Assembly (NCBI RefSeq): GCF_021391675.1
Contig: NZ_CP090095.1
Location: 2,299,501-2,363,500 of the forward strand
From: Neorhizobium galegae
Lineage (GTDB): Bacteria; Pseudomonadota; Alphaproteobacteria; Rhizobiales; Rhizobiaceae
Length of the DNA: 64,000 bases
Direction of reading: 5' to 3'
The position numbers and the translations under genes are program-made. Numbering within the stretch: the stretch's first letter is position 1; every line of letters begins with the position of its first letter. The notes beneath the pieces were generated by a model. It made no database searches, was not told the DNA's origin, and saw nothing but the letters and a program-made list of their open reading frames with translations. This document shows, in pieces, positions 8,291 through 17,166 of the stretch.

Positions 8291-8989
8291 TCAGGGCGTC
8301 CCGCGGTCCATGATCGCCAGCCGCGCCTCGGAAAAATACTGGCGGCGGGTGAGCACGACAATCACGACGACGGTCATCGCGATGAACATATAGGGTCCGA
8401 TGAACCAACCGAGATAGCCGATCGACAAAAACAGCGCGCGCAGGCCGGAATTGAAGTGACCGGCCGCGATCGTGTTCATCCGCACCACCTGATCGGCCGC
8501 CCGCTCGGCCGCCGCCCGGTCGGCATGGGTGTCGTGCATCATCGGCAGGGCGCCGAAGAGAATGGTGCAGTAGTTGAACAGCCGGTAGGACCAGCCGAAC
8601 TTGAAGAAGGAATACCCGAACAGGAAGGTGAGGCCGGCCACCTTGAGTTCAAAGGCCGTGCGGCCGCCGTAAGCGACGAAGGGCAGGTCGCGGAAGACCG
8701 CTTCCACCTGTTCGGTAGCGCCCAGCAGCGCGAAACAGCCGCCGATCGCAAAGATGGACGTCGAGGCGAAGAAGGCGGTGCCGTTCTGCAGACCCGCCAG
8801 GATCTGGGTATCGATCATCTTCAGGTCACGGCGCAGCGAGTTGTAGATCCAGTCCTTGCGCCGTTCTGCCATCGCCCGGTTGAGGCTGGCGCGCGGAAAC
8901 AGCCGTGAGCCGGCGCCGGCGGTCACCCAGGAATAAAGGGCCCAAAGCACGGCAAAGAGGGCAAGCGCAACATAATCAGCGTTCGTCAT
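8291..8989 (-). CDS. DUF599 family membrane protein
   Basis: The 232-aa integral membrane protein has four or five hydrophobic segments (YVALALFAVLWALYSWVTAG at the start, FIGPYMFIAMTVVVIVVLTR near the end). It matches the DUF599 pattern, including the conserved SLRRDLKMIDTQILAGLQNG segment and the GHFNSGLRALFLSIGYLGWF stretch. The ATG at 8989 follows GAGG; a GTG three codons earlier is possible. The role of the family is not known. It is first in a probable two-gene operon with the DUF1624 acyltransferase-like gene. Confidence 0.85.
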   Translation of the reverse strand: MTNADYVALALFAVLWALYSWVTAGAGSRLFPRASLNRAMAERRKDWIYNSLRRDLKMIDTQILAGLQNGTAFFASTSIFAIGGCFALLGATEQVEAVFRDLPFVAYGGRTAFELKVAGLTFLFGYSFFKFGWSYRLFNYCTILFGALPMMHDTHADRAAAERAADQVVRMNTIAAGHFNSGLRALFLSIGYLGWFIGPYMFIAMTVVVIVVLTRRQYFSEARLAIMDRGTP

Positions 8990-9232
8990 AGGCCTCACCG
9001 TCGGAATCGGTCTTGATCCGTCCCGTCATGCTTTGTTTCGGTTTCGGCGGCAAGCCTCCTGCATCCGGAAGGGAACTATTAGGGCCGGGCAGGCGTTGCG
9101 AACACGACCAACCTGGACTTCCGCCATGTTTCCGCCATTTTTGGATTGCGCAGGCAGCGGGATTTTAATAGACCATTAGCCATGACGACCCGGAGCGGAC
9201 GTTGATCAATGCGCCAAGAACCTGGAGACGAC

Positions 9233-9334
9233 ATGGAAGATACCGTTCAGAAGTCCTGCTGGGGCGTGACCTTCAAGGCGCTGGTAGGATTTGCAGGTGC
9301 CTTGGCCCTCGCGTATCTTTTCGGCGCTATCTGA
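9233..9334 (+). CDS. Small single-span membrane protein, 33 aa
   Basis: This short open frame begins with an ATG preceded by GGAG at 6 nt. It encodes an amphipathic head (MEDTVQKSCWGV) and one hydrophobic helix (ALVGFAGALALAYLFGAI) that ends at the stop codon. A strong hairpin with a TTCG loop and a T-rich tail follows 34 bp downstream, so it can form its own transcription unit between the divergent DUF599 gene and sdaA. I know of no named family. The pattern fits the small membrane proteins that modulate larger partners. Confidence 0.5.
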   Translation: MEDTVQKSCWGVTFKALVGFAGALALAYLFGAI

Positions 9335-9367
9335 CTGTCTCAGTGAAATTCCGGAATTTCGGTCCTC

Positions 9368-9400
9368 GGCGTGGTATTCGTACCGCGCCGTTTCTATTTT
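9368..9400 (+). terminator. Intrinsic terminator after the 33-aa ORF
   Basis: The stem GGCGTGGTA/TACCGCGCC (9 bp, one G-U pair) has a TTCG tetraloop and is followed by GTTTCTATTTT. It separates the small ORF from sdaA. Confidence 0.75.
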
Positions 9401-9502
9401 AAGACCATGTCGCGGCCGGTTCACCGGATGTCGGGCAACCGCCGAGGCACGGCGGCGGTCTGACATAGGCTCGGCCACCCTCGTATCACCGCACGGATTC
9501 TC

Positions 9503-10903
9503 ATGTTCCTGTCCGTTTTCGACGTTTTCAAGATTGGTATCGGTCCGTCGAGCTCCCACACGATGGGACCGATGTCGGCCGCCAACCGCTTCCTGGATCT
9601 CATTCTGTCCAACGACTGGCCGCGGCCGACCGGCGCGCATGTCGCGGCGCTGAAGGTGAGCCTGCACGGTTCGCTCGCGTTCACCGGGATCGGTCACGGG
9701 ACGGGCAGGGCGGTGATACTGGGCCTGGTCGGCGAGGAGCCGCACTCCGTCGACCCCGACAGGATGGACGAGATTATCGGCGAAGTGGAGCGCAGCGGCC
9801 GCGTCGCGCCGCCCGGCCATCCGGCTTACGAATTCCAGCCGAGGACCGACCTGATCTTCGACAAGAAGCAGCCCTTGCCGGGCCATGCCAACGGCATGAG
9901 TTTTTCCGCCTTCGACCGCGACGGCCGGCTTCTCCTGAAACGTATCTACTACTCGATCGGCGGCGGTTTCGTGGTGACCGATACCGAGCTGGAGGCGATG
10001 CGTACGCCTAAGAAATCGGCAGGCGATGCGCGCATTCCCTATCCCTTCGCCTCCGCCAGGCAGATGCTCGACATGGCACGCGGTTCGGGACTGACGATCG
10101 CGCAGATGAAGCGCGCCAACGAAGAAACCAGGATGAGTTCCGCCGAACTCGATGCCGGTCTCGACCGCATCTGGGAGGCGATGTCGAGCTGTATCGACCG
10201 CGGCCTCAAGGTCGACGGGATCATGCCCGGCGGGCTGAAGGTGAAGCGCCGCGCGAAGTCGATCCACGACAAGCTGAACGAGGAATGGCGCAGCAACCGG
10301 TTGAACCCGTTGCTCGCCAACGACTGGCTGAGCGTCTATGCAATGGCGGTAAACGAGGAGAATGCCGGCGGCGGGCGGGTGGTCACGGCACCGACCAACG
10401 GCGCGGCGGGCGTTATTCCCGCAACGGTACGTTATTACCTGCATTTCCACGACGACGCGACTCAGGCCGACGTCCACAACTTCCTGCTGACGGCGGCTGC
10501 CGTCGGCGGCATCATCAAGCACAATGCCTCGATCTCGGGCGCCGAAGTCGGCTGTCAGGGCGAAGTGGGCTCGGCCGCCGCCATGGCTGCGGCAGGCCTT
10601 GCGGCTGTCATGGGCGGCTCGCCTGAGCAGATCGAGAACGCCGCCGAGATCGCGCTGGAACACCATCTCGGCATGACCTGCGACCCGATCGCCGGTCTCG
10701 TGCAAGTGCCCTGCATCGAGCGCAACGCGCTCGGGGCCGTCAAGGCGGTCACGGCCGCCTCGCTCGCCATCAAGGGCGACGGCACGCATTTCGTGCCGCT
10801 CGACGCCTGTATCGAGACGATGCGCCAGACCGGCAACGACATGAGCGAGAAATACAAGGAGACGTCCACGGGCGGCCTTGCGGTCAACGTCGTCGAGTGC
10901 TGA
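9503..10903 (+). CDS. sdaA: L-serine ammonia-lyase (iron-sulfur type)
   Basis: The enzyme deaminates L-serine to pyruvate and ammonia with a [4Fe-4S] cluster in the cytosol. The 466-aa single-chain form has an N-terminal beta domain ([12 protein letters not shown] at residues ~12-23) and a C-terminal alpha domain. The latter contains the cluster ligands in [25 protein letters not shown] and [10 protein letters not shown], with the conserved C-terminal [15 protein letters not shown] tail; the family's terminal Cys is the last residue. Length is normal. The ATG at 9503 has only a weak ribosome-binding site. It is followed at 69 bp by a DUF1489 gene. Confidence 0.95.
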   Translation: MFLSVFDVFKIGIGPSSSHTMGPMSAANRFLDLILSNDWPRPTGAHVAALKVSLHGSLAFTGIGHGTGRAVILGLVGEEPHSVDPDRMDEIIGEVERSGRVAPPGHPAYEFQPRTDLIFDKKQPLPGHANGMSFSAFDRDGRLLLKRIYYSIGGGFVVTDTELEAMRTPKKSAGDARIPYPFASARQMLDMARGSGLTIAQMKRANEETRMSSAELDAGLDRIWEAMSSCIDRGLKVDGIMPGGLKVKRRAKSIHDKLNEEWRSNRLNPLLANDWLSVYAMAVNEENAGGGRVVTAPTNGAAGVIPATVRYYLHFHDDATQADVHNFLLTAAAVGGIIKHNASISGAEVGCQGEVGSAAAMAAAGLAAVMGGSPEQIENAAEIALEHHLGMTCDPIAGLVQVPCIERNALGAVKAVTAASLAIKGDGTHFVPLDACIETMRQTGNDMSEKYKETSTGGLAVNVVEC

Positions 10904-10972
10904 ACCGTCCGCGCTGTGGAGTGAACCGAGCAAACGCTTGACCTCACGTGCGGATGGGTCTTCAACCAAACC

Positions 10973-11410
10973 ATGGCTCTACATCTCATCAAACTCTGCG
11001 TCGGCGCCGATTCGATCCAGGATCTCCAGGACTGGGTCGCCGAGCGGTCGCTCAATGCGATGGCTGCCGGCCTCGAACCGCACAGCATCCATACGACCCG
11101 CATGGCGCCGAAGCGCATGGAGGAACTGCTTGAGGATGGATCGCTCTACTGGGTGATCAAAGGGCAGGTGATGGCGCGGCAAAAACTGCTCGATATCCGC
11201 ACGGTTACCGGCGGCGACGGCATCCAGCGCTGCCAGCTGGTGCTCGGGCCCGAGGTCATCGAGACCGCACCGCAGCCGAAACGGCCTTTCCAGGGATGGC
11301 GGTATCTGAAAAGCGAAGAAGCGCCGCGCGACCTCGGCAAACTGGGCGAGGACGTGGCGGCGCTTCCGGAAGATCTGCGGCGGGAACTCGCCGAACTTGG
11401 ACTTCTGTAG
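10973..11410 (+). CDS. DUF1489 family protein
   Basis: This 145-aa soluble protein matches the alphaproteobacterial DUF1489 family (LHLIKLCVGADSIQDLQDW at the start, PKRPFQGWRYLKSEEAPRDL near the end). The family is conserved next to housekeeping genes but has no assigned function. There is no signal peptide or membrane span. It is transcribed in the same direction as sdaA after 69 bp and may be read through from it. Confidence 0.88.
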   Translation: MALHLIKLCVGADSIQDLQDWVAERSLNAMAAGLEPHSIHTTRMAPKRMEELLEDGSLYWVIKGQVMARQKLLDIRTVTGGDGIQRCQLVLGPEVIETAPQPKRPFQGWRYLKSEEAPRDLGKLGEDVAALPEDLRRELAELGLL

Positions 11411-11425
11411 CTGCTGATCTTCCGA

Positions 11426-11695
11426 TCAGCGAAGCTTGATACGGACCGGCGCACGGCCGGCGCGGATGCCGATATGCAGGTGGACATTGGCTTCCGGCTG
11501 GGAATGCCGCCAGGCGCGGGCACCGTGGCTGAGCAGCATCGTGACCAGGTCGCGGGTCTTTTCCTTGGAACGGTTCAAGCCGAGACCGGCCAGCCGCATG
11601 GCCGCCTCGTGAAGCGGGTTGAGGGCGACGCCCTTTGCTCTGGACTTCTGCGCCGGCCTGAAGGCCAGTTCTGCGCTGTTTTCATTCATTGCCAT
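11426..11695 (-). CDS. Hypothetical protein, 89 aa
   Basis: This is a short basic protein without hydrophobic segments. Its centre (ALNPLHEAAMRLAGLGLNRS, LLSHGARAWR) is helical. It lies convergent to the DUF1489 gene and 88 bp downstream of the D-Ala-D-Ala carboxypeptidase on the same strand. An ATG two codons later (11689) is an equally possible start. I do not recognise the family. Confidence 0.55.
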   Translation of the reverse strand: MAMNENSAELAFRPAQKSRAKGVALNPLHEAAMRLAGLGLNRSKEKTRDLVTMLLSHGARAWRHSQPEANVHLHIGIRAGRAPVRIKLR

Positions 11696-11783
11696 CGGAA
11701 ACCCCGTCTACTCGTTACTTTCGAGATCCCTCCGCGCCGAACACCCGGCGCGCGGGTATTTCCTTGATCGCCGGCGGCGACGC

Positions 11784-13346
11784 TCACTGAAGCGACGCCC
11801 AGCAGCTGATGCCCTTCTTCTTCAACACATTGCAGGCATCGATGGCCGTCTTCTGGTCGTCGAAGCCGCCGAAGCGGGCGCGGTAGATCTGTTCGCCATT
11901 ATTGCTGAAGGCGACAGTGAAGGGTTTGGCGGAACGCAATACCTTGCCGCCTTTATCCTGCGCATTTTGCAGGAGATCCTGAGCTTGCTTCTGGTTCGGC
12001 GAGGCGCCGATCTGGATGACCCAGCCGTTGGAAGCCATTGAAGCCGCAGACTGCGTGGCCTTCGCGGACACGGTGGACACCTTGGTGGATGATGTCGTCA
12101 CGTCGTCGACGGTCGACCGGCCGCTGCGGTGTGCCACGACTTCCTCGGTGCGGGCCGGCATATATTCCGGAGCCGGCGTCGGCACGGCGGAAACACCTGC
12201 CATGGCCGAGTTCATCGCCTGGGTGATGACCTTCTTCTGCTCCGGCTCAGCGGCATAGGCCGATGCGGCAGGAGGAGCGAATGCCGCAGCCTGCTGTTCG
12301 GCGTAACGGGCGCCCGGCAGCGGGCCGCTCGGCGGCAGGTCGAGGGCAGCCATCTGGCGCACGTCGGACTGCGTCGCGGCGACGGCCGGAGCGGCCCGGA
12401 CCGGCGCTGAAGGAGCGGGCGCAACCGGGGCAGCGGGAGCAGCCTGGGCAATCAGGTTGCCGTTGCCGCCGCGGGAAGCTTCCGGAAGATAATCGGCGAC
12501 CAGCTTGCGCATCGTCGCGTCACGGGCGGCGCTGGAACGGCCGCCGAGCACGACGGCGACGATCGAGCGGCCATCGAGCTGAGCCGAGGTCGCCAGGTTG
12601 CTGCCGGCAGCGCGGGTGTACCCGGTCTTGATGCCATCGACGCCCCTGACGTTGCCGACGAGGCGATTGTGATTACCGATCGTCTGCTTGCCGAAATTGA
12701 AGCTGCGGATCGAGAAGTAACCGTAATACTGCGGAAAATGCTGGCGCAACGCCATGCCGAGACGCGCCTGATCACGTGCCGTCGTCATCTGCGCGGTGTT
12801 CGGCAGGCCGTTGGCATTGCGATAGGTGGTGCGGGTCATGCCGAGCGCACGCGCCTTGCTGGTCATCAAGGAAGCGAAGCGATCTTCGGAGCCACCGACG
12901 AATTCCCCAAGAGCGGTCGCGATGTCGTTGGCGGAGCGGGTAACGAGTGCGCGGATGGCCTGATCGACCGAGACCGAACCGCCGGCGCGAACGCCGAGCT
13001 TGGAGGGTGGCTCGGAAGCGGCGTGCGCTGAAACCGGAACCTGCGTCTCGAGGCTGATACGGCCCGATTCAAGCGCTTCGAAGGTGAGGTAGAGCGTCAT
13101 CATCTTGGTGAGCGACGCGGGATAGCGCAGACCGTCCGGATCCTCGGAATAGAGAACCTTGCCGGTCTTGGCGTCGACGACGATGCCGGCGTATTTCGGA
13201 CCGGCAGATGCCGGCGTCGAAAACATCGAAATCGCCACAGTCAATGTGAAGAGAAAACCGAGGAACCGCCCCGGGACCGTCGCACCACCCTTGGAAAGGG
13301 ATGCAGAAATCATTTTTTTCGACACTGCCGCACTCATCGCTTGCAT
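11784..13346 (-). CDS. D-alanyl-D-alanine carboxypeptidase with C-terminal SPOR domain
   Basis: This penicillin-binding protein trims the terminal D-Ala from peptidoglycan pentapeptides in the periplasm. The 520-aa chain has a signal peptide (cleavage after TPASA, residue ~48) and an S11 peptidase domain with SLTK (nucleophile S78), SAN and KTG motifs all intact. A ~150-residue Ala/Pro-rich linker follows, then a SPOR domain (GWVIQIGASPNQKQAQDLLQ onward) that binds denuded glycan strands at the septum. It is thus a division-site carboxypeptidase. The start is uncertain: ATGs at 13346, 13337 and 13313 all precede the signal peptide and none has a strong ribosome-binding site. Confidence 0.93.
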   Translation of the reverse strand: MQAMSAAVSKKMISASLSKGGATVPGRFLGFLFTLTVAISMFSTPASAGPKYAGIVVDAKTGKVLYSEDPDGLRYPASLTKMMTLYLTFEALESGRISLETQVPVSAHAASEPPSKLGVRAGGSVSVDQAIRALVTRSANDIATALGEFVGGSEDRFASLMTSKARALGMTRTTYRNANGLPNTAQMTTARDQARLGMALRQHFPQYYGYFSIRSFNFGKQTIGNHNRLVGNVRGVDGIKTGYTRAAGSNLATSAQLDGRSIVAVVLGGRSSAARDATMRKLVADYLPEASRGGNGNLIAQAAPAAPVAPAPSAPVRAAPAVAATQSDVRQMAALDLPPSGPLPGARYAEQQAAAFAPPAASAYAAEPEQKKVITQAMNSAMAGVSAVPTPAPEYMPARTEEVVAHRSGRSTVDDVTTSSTKVSTVSAKATQSAASMASNGWVIQIGASPNQKQAQDLLQNAQDKGGKVLRSAKPFTVAFSNNGEQIYRARFGGFDDQKTAIDACNVLKKKGISCWASLQ

Positions 13347-13505
13347 CACATTAGTCACACATCCGGACGCGCCCCCGCCACGACCGTTACCGCTCAATCT
13401 AGAAGATTAGCGTTACCAAGAGGTTTATGATGAACAGCAGCTTGCCTCGATATACTGCATTTTAGACATCAACTTGGGGCTTGGACCCGACCCGTCCGTG
13501 GTGGC

Positions 13506-14240
13506 TTATTTCGCCAGCCGGTTTTCGACAAAGAGGCGAACTGCGGCATCAATATGTTGCCAATCCTTCAAAAGCGCGCTGGAGAAGCGATAAAGTATCG
13601 TCAGGTCCTGCCCGATGTGGATATCCCTCTGGCAGTCGCCGCCGGTCGCCTTTTCGCCGGCGGCCGGCAGCACGCAGCGCACGACGTAATCCGGCGCGCC
13701 GGCGACCCGCCCCGTCAGGACGATTTCGCTGCCATAGCCCGAGTCGGCGCGCAGCCGGTGAAACGTCAATCCGAAGGCCGCCTGCTGCGGCTCGCCGTTG
13801 AACAGTTTTGAGTATATCGGCTCCAGCCGCCCGGACATGTCGCGCGACATGGTGCTCTGGGATAACTGTAGGAAAATCAACGAGGAAGACTGCGCGACAT
13901 CATCGAAGCGCGACCGCGCGCCTGCGCTATAGCCTTCGAGTTCCGGCCAGGTGAGATAGAGATCGACGCGTTCGGCGATACCGGCCCGGCGCTGGTCGCG
14001 GAAGCGAATCGTGTTGGCCGGAAGCTTGAGATTGTCCTGGCCGATCCGGATCAGGAATTCTTCGATACTGTCGGTATGGCCGGCAAGCGCGATACGCTGG
14101 CCGAACCAATGCCCACTGATGCTGATCGCTGCCGTCAACAGAGCAAGGACGGCGATGACGACAGTCAGCCGATAGACGAAGCGATTGGACAGGAGCGGTG
14201 CTTCTTCTCCAGCCGAGAGGTTCTGTGCTGAACCTGCCAT
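13506..14240 (-). CDS. Conserved hypothetical membrane-anchored protein
   Basis: The ~244-aa product has an N-terminal cytosolic stub, one membrane segment (RLTVVIAVLALLTAAISISG, residues ~24-43) and a ~195-residue periplasmic domain that I do not recognise. The domain includes IRIGQDNLKLPANTIRFRDQ and two Cys (VVRCVLPAAG and GGDCQRDIH) that could form a disulfide. The ATG at 14240 is preceded by GGAG; an ATG four codons earlier is also possible. It lies upstream of the carboxypeptidase on the same strand, with a 159-bp gap. Confidence 0.7.
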   Translation of the reverse strand: MAGSAQNLSAGEEAPLLSNRFVYRLTVVIAVLALLTAAISISGHWFGQRIALAGHTDSIEEFLIRIGQDNLKLPANTIRFRDQRRAGIAERVDLYLTWPELEGYSAGARSRFDDVAQSSSLIFLQLSQSTMSRDMSGRLEPIYSKLFNGEPQQAAFGLTFHRLRADSGYGSEIVLTGRVAGAPDYVVRCVLPAAGEKATGGDCQRDIHIGQDLTILYRFSSALLKDWQHIDAAVRLFVENRLAK

Positions 14241-14487
14241 AACGCGCTCCATGTTCTCGACCGAGAGGGAATTCGCCAGCGCCGGAATGGGACAGAACGG
14301 GGATACGGAAACGCGGCCAGGCGATTTGGCCGCAGTCTGGATCGCTATGGTTAACGCTTCGTAAATGGATCCGGGTCCGGAATGGTGGCGGATCCGGCGA
14401 TCCCCTCAGCGCTCGCCTCCAGATGCACAGTCGCGCGCGTTGGCCGCGGCTCGAATCGCCGCGGCTTTTACCGGCAGGGCAGGTGGA

Positions 14488-15099
14488 TTACTGGCCGACC
14501 GAGCCGACGGCGGTGGCGCGACCGTCCTGCAGCTTGACCCAGCGGGCCGGATCGTCGTTCGCCTGACGCTTCAGGAAGGTGTATTCGGTATCCGACCAGA
14601 CCATGACCTTGTTGCGCATGTTGTCGAGCACGAAGTCGCCGCGATCGGTGCGGACCGTCAGGACCGCGTGACCTTCGCCATTCGGCTGCAGAACGACGGT
14701 AATCAGCAGGTCGGACGGCGAAAAGCCCTTCGCGATCAGCATCTTCCGCTTCAGAAGCACGAAGTCTTCGCAATCGCCGACGGTGCGGGGATAGGCCCAG
14801 CGCTCTTCGACGCCGTAGATGTCCTGATCGGTCATCGGCGTGATCGAGGAATTGACCGTGTAGTTGACGTCCAGAAGCGAACGCCACTTGTCTTCGGTCA
14901 GCGCCAGCGGGCCGGCGTCCTTGTAGGTCGCGGCGCATTCGCTGACATAGGTCTTGCAAAACTCATAATGGCCGAGCGGCGGATTGGCCTGCCCGAGAAC
15001 CCGCACGGAGCCGGTCGGCATGCCGAACGAACTTCCGGCGGTAAAGATTGCGACGACGGCGGTGATGGCGGCGAGGCCCAGTCCCTTGCTGTACTTCAT
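14488..15099 (-). CDS. Bacterial transglutaminase-like cysteine peptidase (BTLCP family)
   Basis: The 203-aa protein has a signal peptide (GLAAITAVVAIFTAGSSFG) and a BTLCP domain (COG3672, related to LapG) with its catalytic triad visible: Cys110 in TVGDCEDFVLLKR, His144 in GEGHAVLTV and Asp159 in FVLDNM. LapG-type members cleave cell-surface adhesins under c-di-GMP control. This shorter family is periplasmic in rhizobia and its substrates are not known. A c-di-GMP-binding PilZ gene lies 543 bp upstream. The start ATG 15099 has a GGGGAG site. Two copies of TTTCATAAAATTCG lie upstream. Confidence 0.88.
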   Translation of the reverse strand: MKYSKGLGLAAITAVVAIFTAGSSFGMPTGSVRVLGQANPPLGHYEFCKTYVSECAATYKDAGPLALTEDKWRSLLDVNYTVNSSITPMTDQDIYGVEERWAYPRTVGDCEDFVLLKRKMLIAKGFSPSDLLITVVLQPNGEGHAVLTVRTDRGDFVLDNMRNKVMVWSDTEYTFLKRQANDDPARWVKLQDGRATAVGSVGQ

Positions 15100-15227
15100 T
15101 TTTATGTCTCCCCGTTGTGGGAAGAACACTGCCAGACAGGGCTTGATAGACTGGAAAATCTCGCAGTAAAATCAATATCTTATTTGAATTCAATTCGCCT
15201 AAAACATGGCTCAAATGCATCTCGAAC

Positions 15228-15274
15228 TTTCATAAAATTCGAGGCAAATTTGTCATTGGTTTTCATAAAATTCG
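15228..15274. promoter_or_regulatory. Pair of 14-bp direct repeats upstream of the BTLCP gene
   Basis: TTTCATAAAATTCG occurs at 15228-15241 and 15261-15274, exactly 33 bp apart (about three helical turns), in an AT-rich patch 130-175 bp upstream of the peptidase start. The identical sequence and helical phasing suggest two sites for one regulator. Confidence 0.4.
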
Positions 15275-15475
15275 CCCCATCGGCGACGGCCGCCATTGCC
15301 GTTTTCCCGCTATCCAACTGTAACTCAAGCACTTCTTGCGAACGTCAGGAGCAGCCGCCGAAGCGTCGGGAACCCGGAAATGGCGGCGGCTGGTTGTGTC
15401 CGAGCAGGAGAGGAAAGGGCAGAGTCAGGGTGCACCACAGTCAAACCGGGCCCACCAAGGTCGATTCTCGGCCCC

Positions 15476-15527
15476 AAAAAAAGTGCCGAAAGGGGACATT
15501 TTTTTGAAAGAAAGCCCGTTTCGGCAC
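15476..15527 (-). terminator. Strong hairpin with T7 tail on minus strand
   Basis: Read on the minus strand, GTGCCGAAA pairs with TTTCGGCAC (9 bp, extended by three G-C pairs across a bulge) around a 20-nt A/T-rich loop, and is followed directly by seven T. It has the form of a rho-independent terminator. It lies about 65 bp beyond the terminator that already ends the PilZ gene, so it may end a separate small RNA. Confidence 0.7.
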
Positions 15528-15590
15528 AGGCCGCCGAATTTTTCCGCCCCGTCCGGCAACGAAATGGGACGGTTGGCAGAGGTGCACGAC

Positions 15591-15616
15591 AAAAAAGCGC
15601 CCCGAACGGGACGCTT
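15591..15616 (-). terminator. Intrinsic terminator of the PilZ gene
   Basis: On the minus strand the stem AAGCGTCCCG/CGGGGCGCTT with a two-base loop is followed by a T run. It starts 27 bp after the PilZ stop codon. Confidence 0.85.
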
Positions 15617-15642
15617 CCGGATGGCTAAAATAAAGAACGCTC

Positions 15643-16254
15643 TTAGAGGAATTCGGTCAGCGTTTCGCGCGACTGGACCGAATTGAACTCGATCGCCACG
15701 CCTTCCATGAAGTGGCGCACGACGCGGCCGCGCATGTTGCCGAGCCGGACGGGTGTGCCAAGCGCCGGGCGGATATCGATATCGACGGCCGCGCCGGACA
15801 GCGAGAGGTCCACGATGCGGCAAGCATAACGCCGACCGTCGTCGAGTGTGATCTCCGTGCGGGTAATACGCGGCGCCAGGCGATCATGGCGGCGATCTTC
15901 CGGCAGGCCGAGTTCATGCTTGTTGGCGATCCAGGTCAACTGGGCGGCCAGTTTCTCGCGCTTGCGGTCCGTCGCGTTGATCGACATCACGAAGCCGGTG
16001 TCCGACAGGCTGACGACCATGCCTTCCAGCCGGCCGATATGATCGAGATAGGCAATCACGCGTTCGCCGACGAGAGGGCGACCGACGCAAGCAAAGCTGA
16101 CGTCGCCCGGCGACATGTCTACGACGTTGCAGGGAAATTCCTCATGCGTCGCCAGCATCAACCGTCCTGGAATATTGACGGACACCCGCTGGAAGGAGCG
16201 CTGCGCGGGAACACTGGATGTCGATGGAGTATGAGCCGGCTGAAATGAATACAT
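15643..16254 (-). CDS. Protein with two PilZ domains (c-di-GMP effector)
   Basis: The 203-aa soluble protein carries two tandem PilZ-like domains. The first spans residues ~18-100 (FQRVSVNIPGRLM with a weak RxxxR, then VDMSPGDVSF). The second spans ~118-200, with the Arg-rich lead HDRLAPRITR and a canonical DxSxxG motif in VDLSLSGAAVDI. The second therefore probably binds c-di-GMP, and the first is degenerate in its binding loop. Such proteins link c-di-GMP to motility or polysaccharide output. It has its own terminator downstream and is separated by 110 bp from the PAS gene upstream. Confidence 0.88.
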   Translation of the reverse strand: MYSFQPAHTPSTSSVPAQRSFQRVSVNIPGRLMLATHEEFPCNVVDMSPGDVSFACVGRPLVGERVIAYLDHIGRLEGMVVSLSDTGFVMSINATDRKREKLAAQLTWIANKHELGLPEDRRHDRLAPRITRTEITLDDGRRYACRIVDLSLSGAAVDIDIRPALGTPVRLGNMRGRVVRHFMEGVAIEFNSVQSRETLTEFL

Positions 16255-16364
16255 TTGAGAAAGCTTTTCTCTTCTAAGTCTATCGTTAAGAGTATTAGCG
16301 CGCCGCGGTTAACAGAAGGTTTTGGAAGACAGCGCGCTGCTGCCTGCCGCGACCGGCATTCGTC

Positions 16365-16946
16365 TCATGAGGGAGGACGGTCGGACGGAAGCCGGCCTCG
16401 CGTGTTGTGGAAAATCCCGCGATCACCTGTGACCGGTACGCCGAAATGCGAACCGCTGCCGGTCAGGAACGTCCAGTTCTCGAGCGTCAGGAACGCGGCC
16501 GGCGTTGCCGTTACGGGATAGGGAGAGAGCCGGGGGAGCAGGGCGCCGAAAATGCGGTCACTCGCCGTCGTCTCCGCCGATCGGATTGGCAGAAGCAACA
16601 TTTCATAGGCATGGCGGATGTGGCCATTCGAGGCAAGAACGTCCAGAAGCGCCGGCTGTTGCGAGTGGATGACGTTGTGGGCGATTTCCACCGGCTGCCG
16701 GTGATCGGTTTCCGGCCAGACATCCGCAAAAGCCTGGCCCCGGAATTCACGGTCGAACAGCTCGCAGATGCGGGTACCGGCCAGGCGGAATGTCAGGGTG
16801 CCGGCAGGGTCCGGGGCAGCCATGAAAAGATGCGGGAGAAGATGACGCAAGGCGGCTGGATCGATCTCGGTCTTGAGGGGAACTGCCCCGTCGTGCTTGA
16901 GATTGATCCAGTAGTCGAAGATCGCCCGGCTGGCCTGGTTGCGCAT
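16365..16946 (-). CDS. PAS-domain protein (PAS_5/COG5388 type)
   Basis: This 193-aa protein resembles the stand-alone PAS_5 family of alphaproteobacteria. It has the opening FDYWINLKHDGAVPLKTEID, then LRHLLPHLFMAAPDPAGTLT, and the core FRLAGTRICELFDREFRGQA, with no output domain. These are thought to be sensory or adaptor modules, with the ligand unknown. The ATG at 16946 has AGGT upstream. It sits beside the PilZ gene on the same strand and next to a divergent rhomboid gene (220 bp between), but no functional link is evident. Confidence 0.8.
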   Translation of the reverse strand: MRNQASRAIFDYWINLKHDGAVPLKTEIDPAALRHLLPHLFMAAPDPAGTLTFRLAGTRICELFDREFRGQAFADVWPETDHRQPVEIAHNVIHSQQPALLDVLASNGHIRHAYEMLLLPIRSAETTASDRIFGALLPRLSPYPVTATPAAFLTLENWTFLTGSGSHFGVPVTGDRGIFHNTRGRLPSDRPPS

Positions 16947-17166
16947 TCATCTTACCTGTTACATTTCGAGACAGATCGCGCTTCATGCGCGGCTGGTCCT
17001 TCTCCAGCAGCGAAATCCATGCCACGGCAAAGGGGTCAGGGTTAACGATCCATGACCTGCCGATGCGCTGGCGCGACTGTGATCCCGGTACGCTTTCCTT
17101 TGAACGGCCGCTCCTATATGGCTGTCGGCCATTCGGCAGGGGAATGAGAAGACGGAAGGGGCTGGC

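Noticed and set aside
9206..10969. 587-codon minus-strand frame opposite sdaA
   Set aside because: Antisense of a well-supported serine deaminase; product low in complexity and without motifs.
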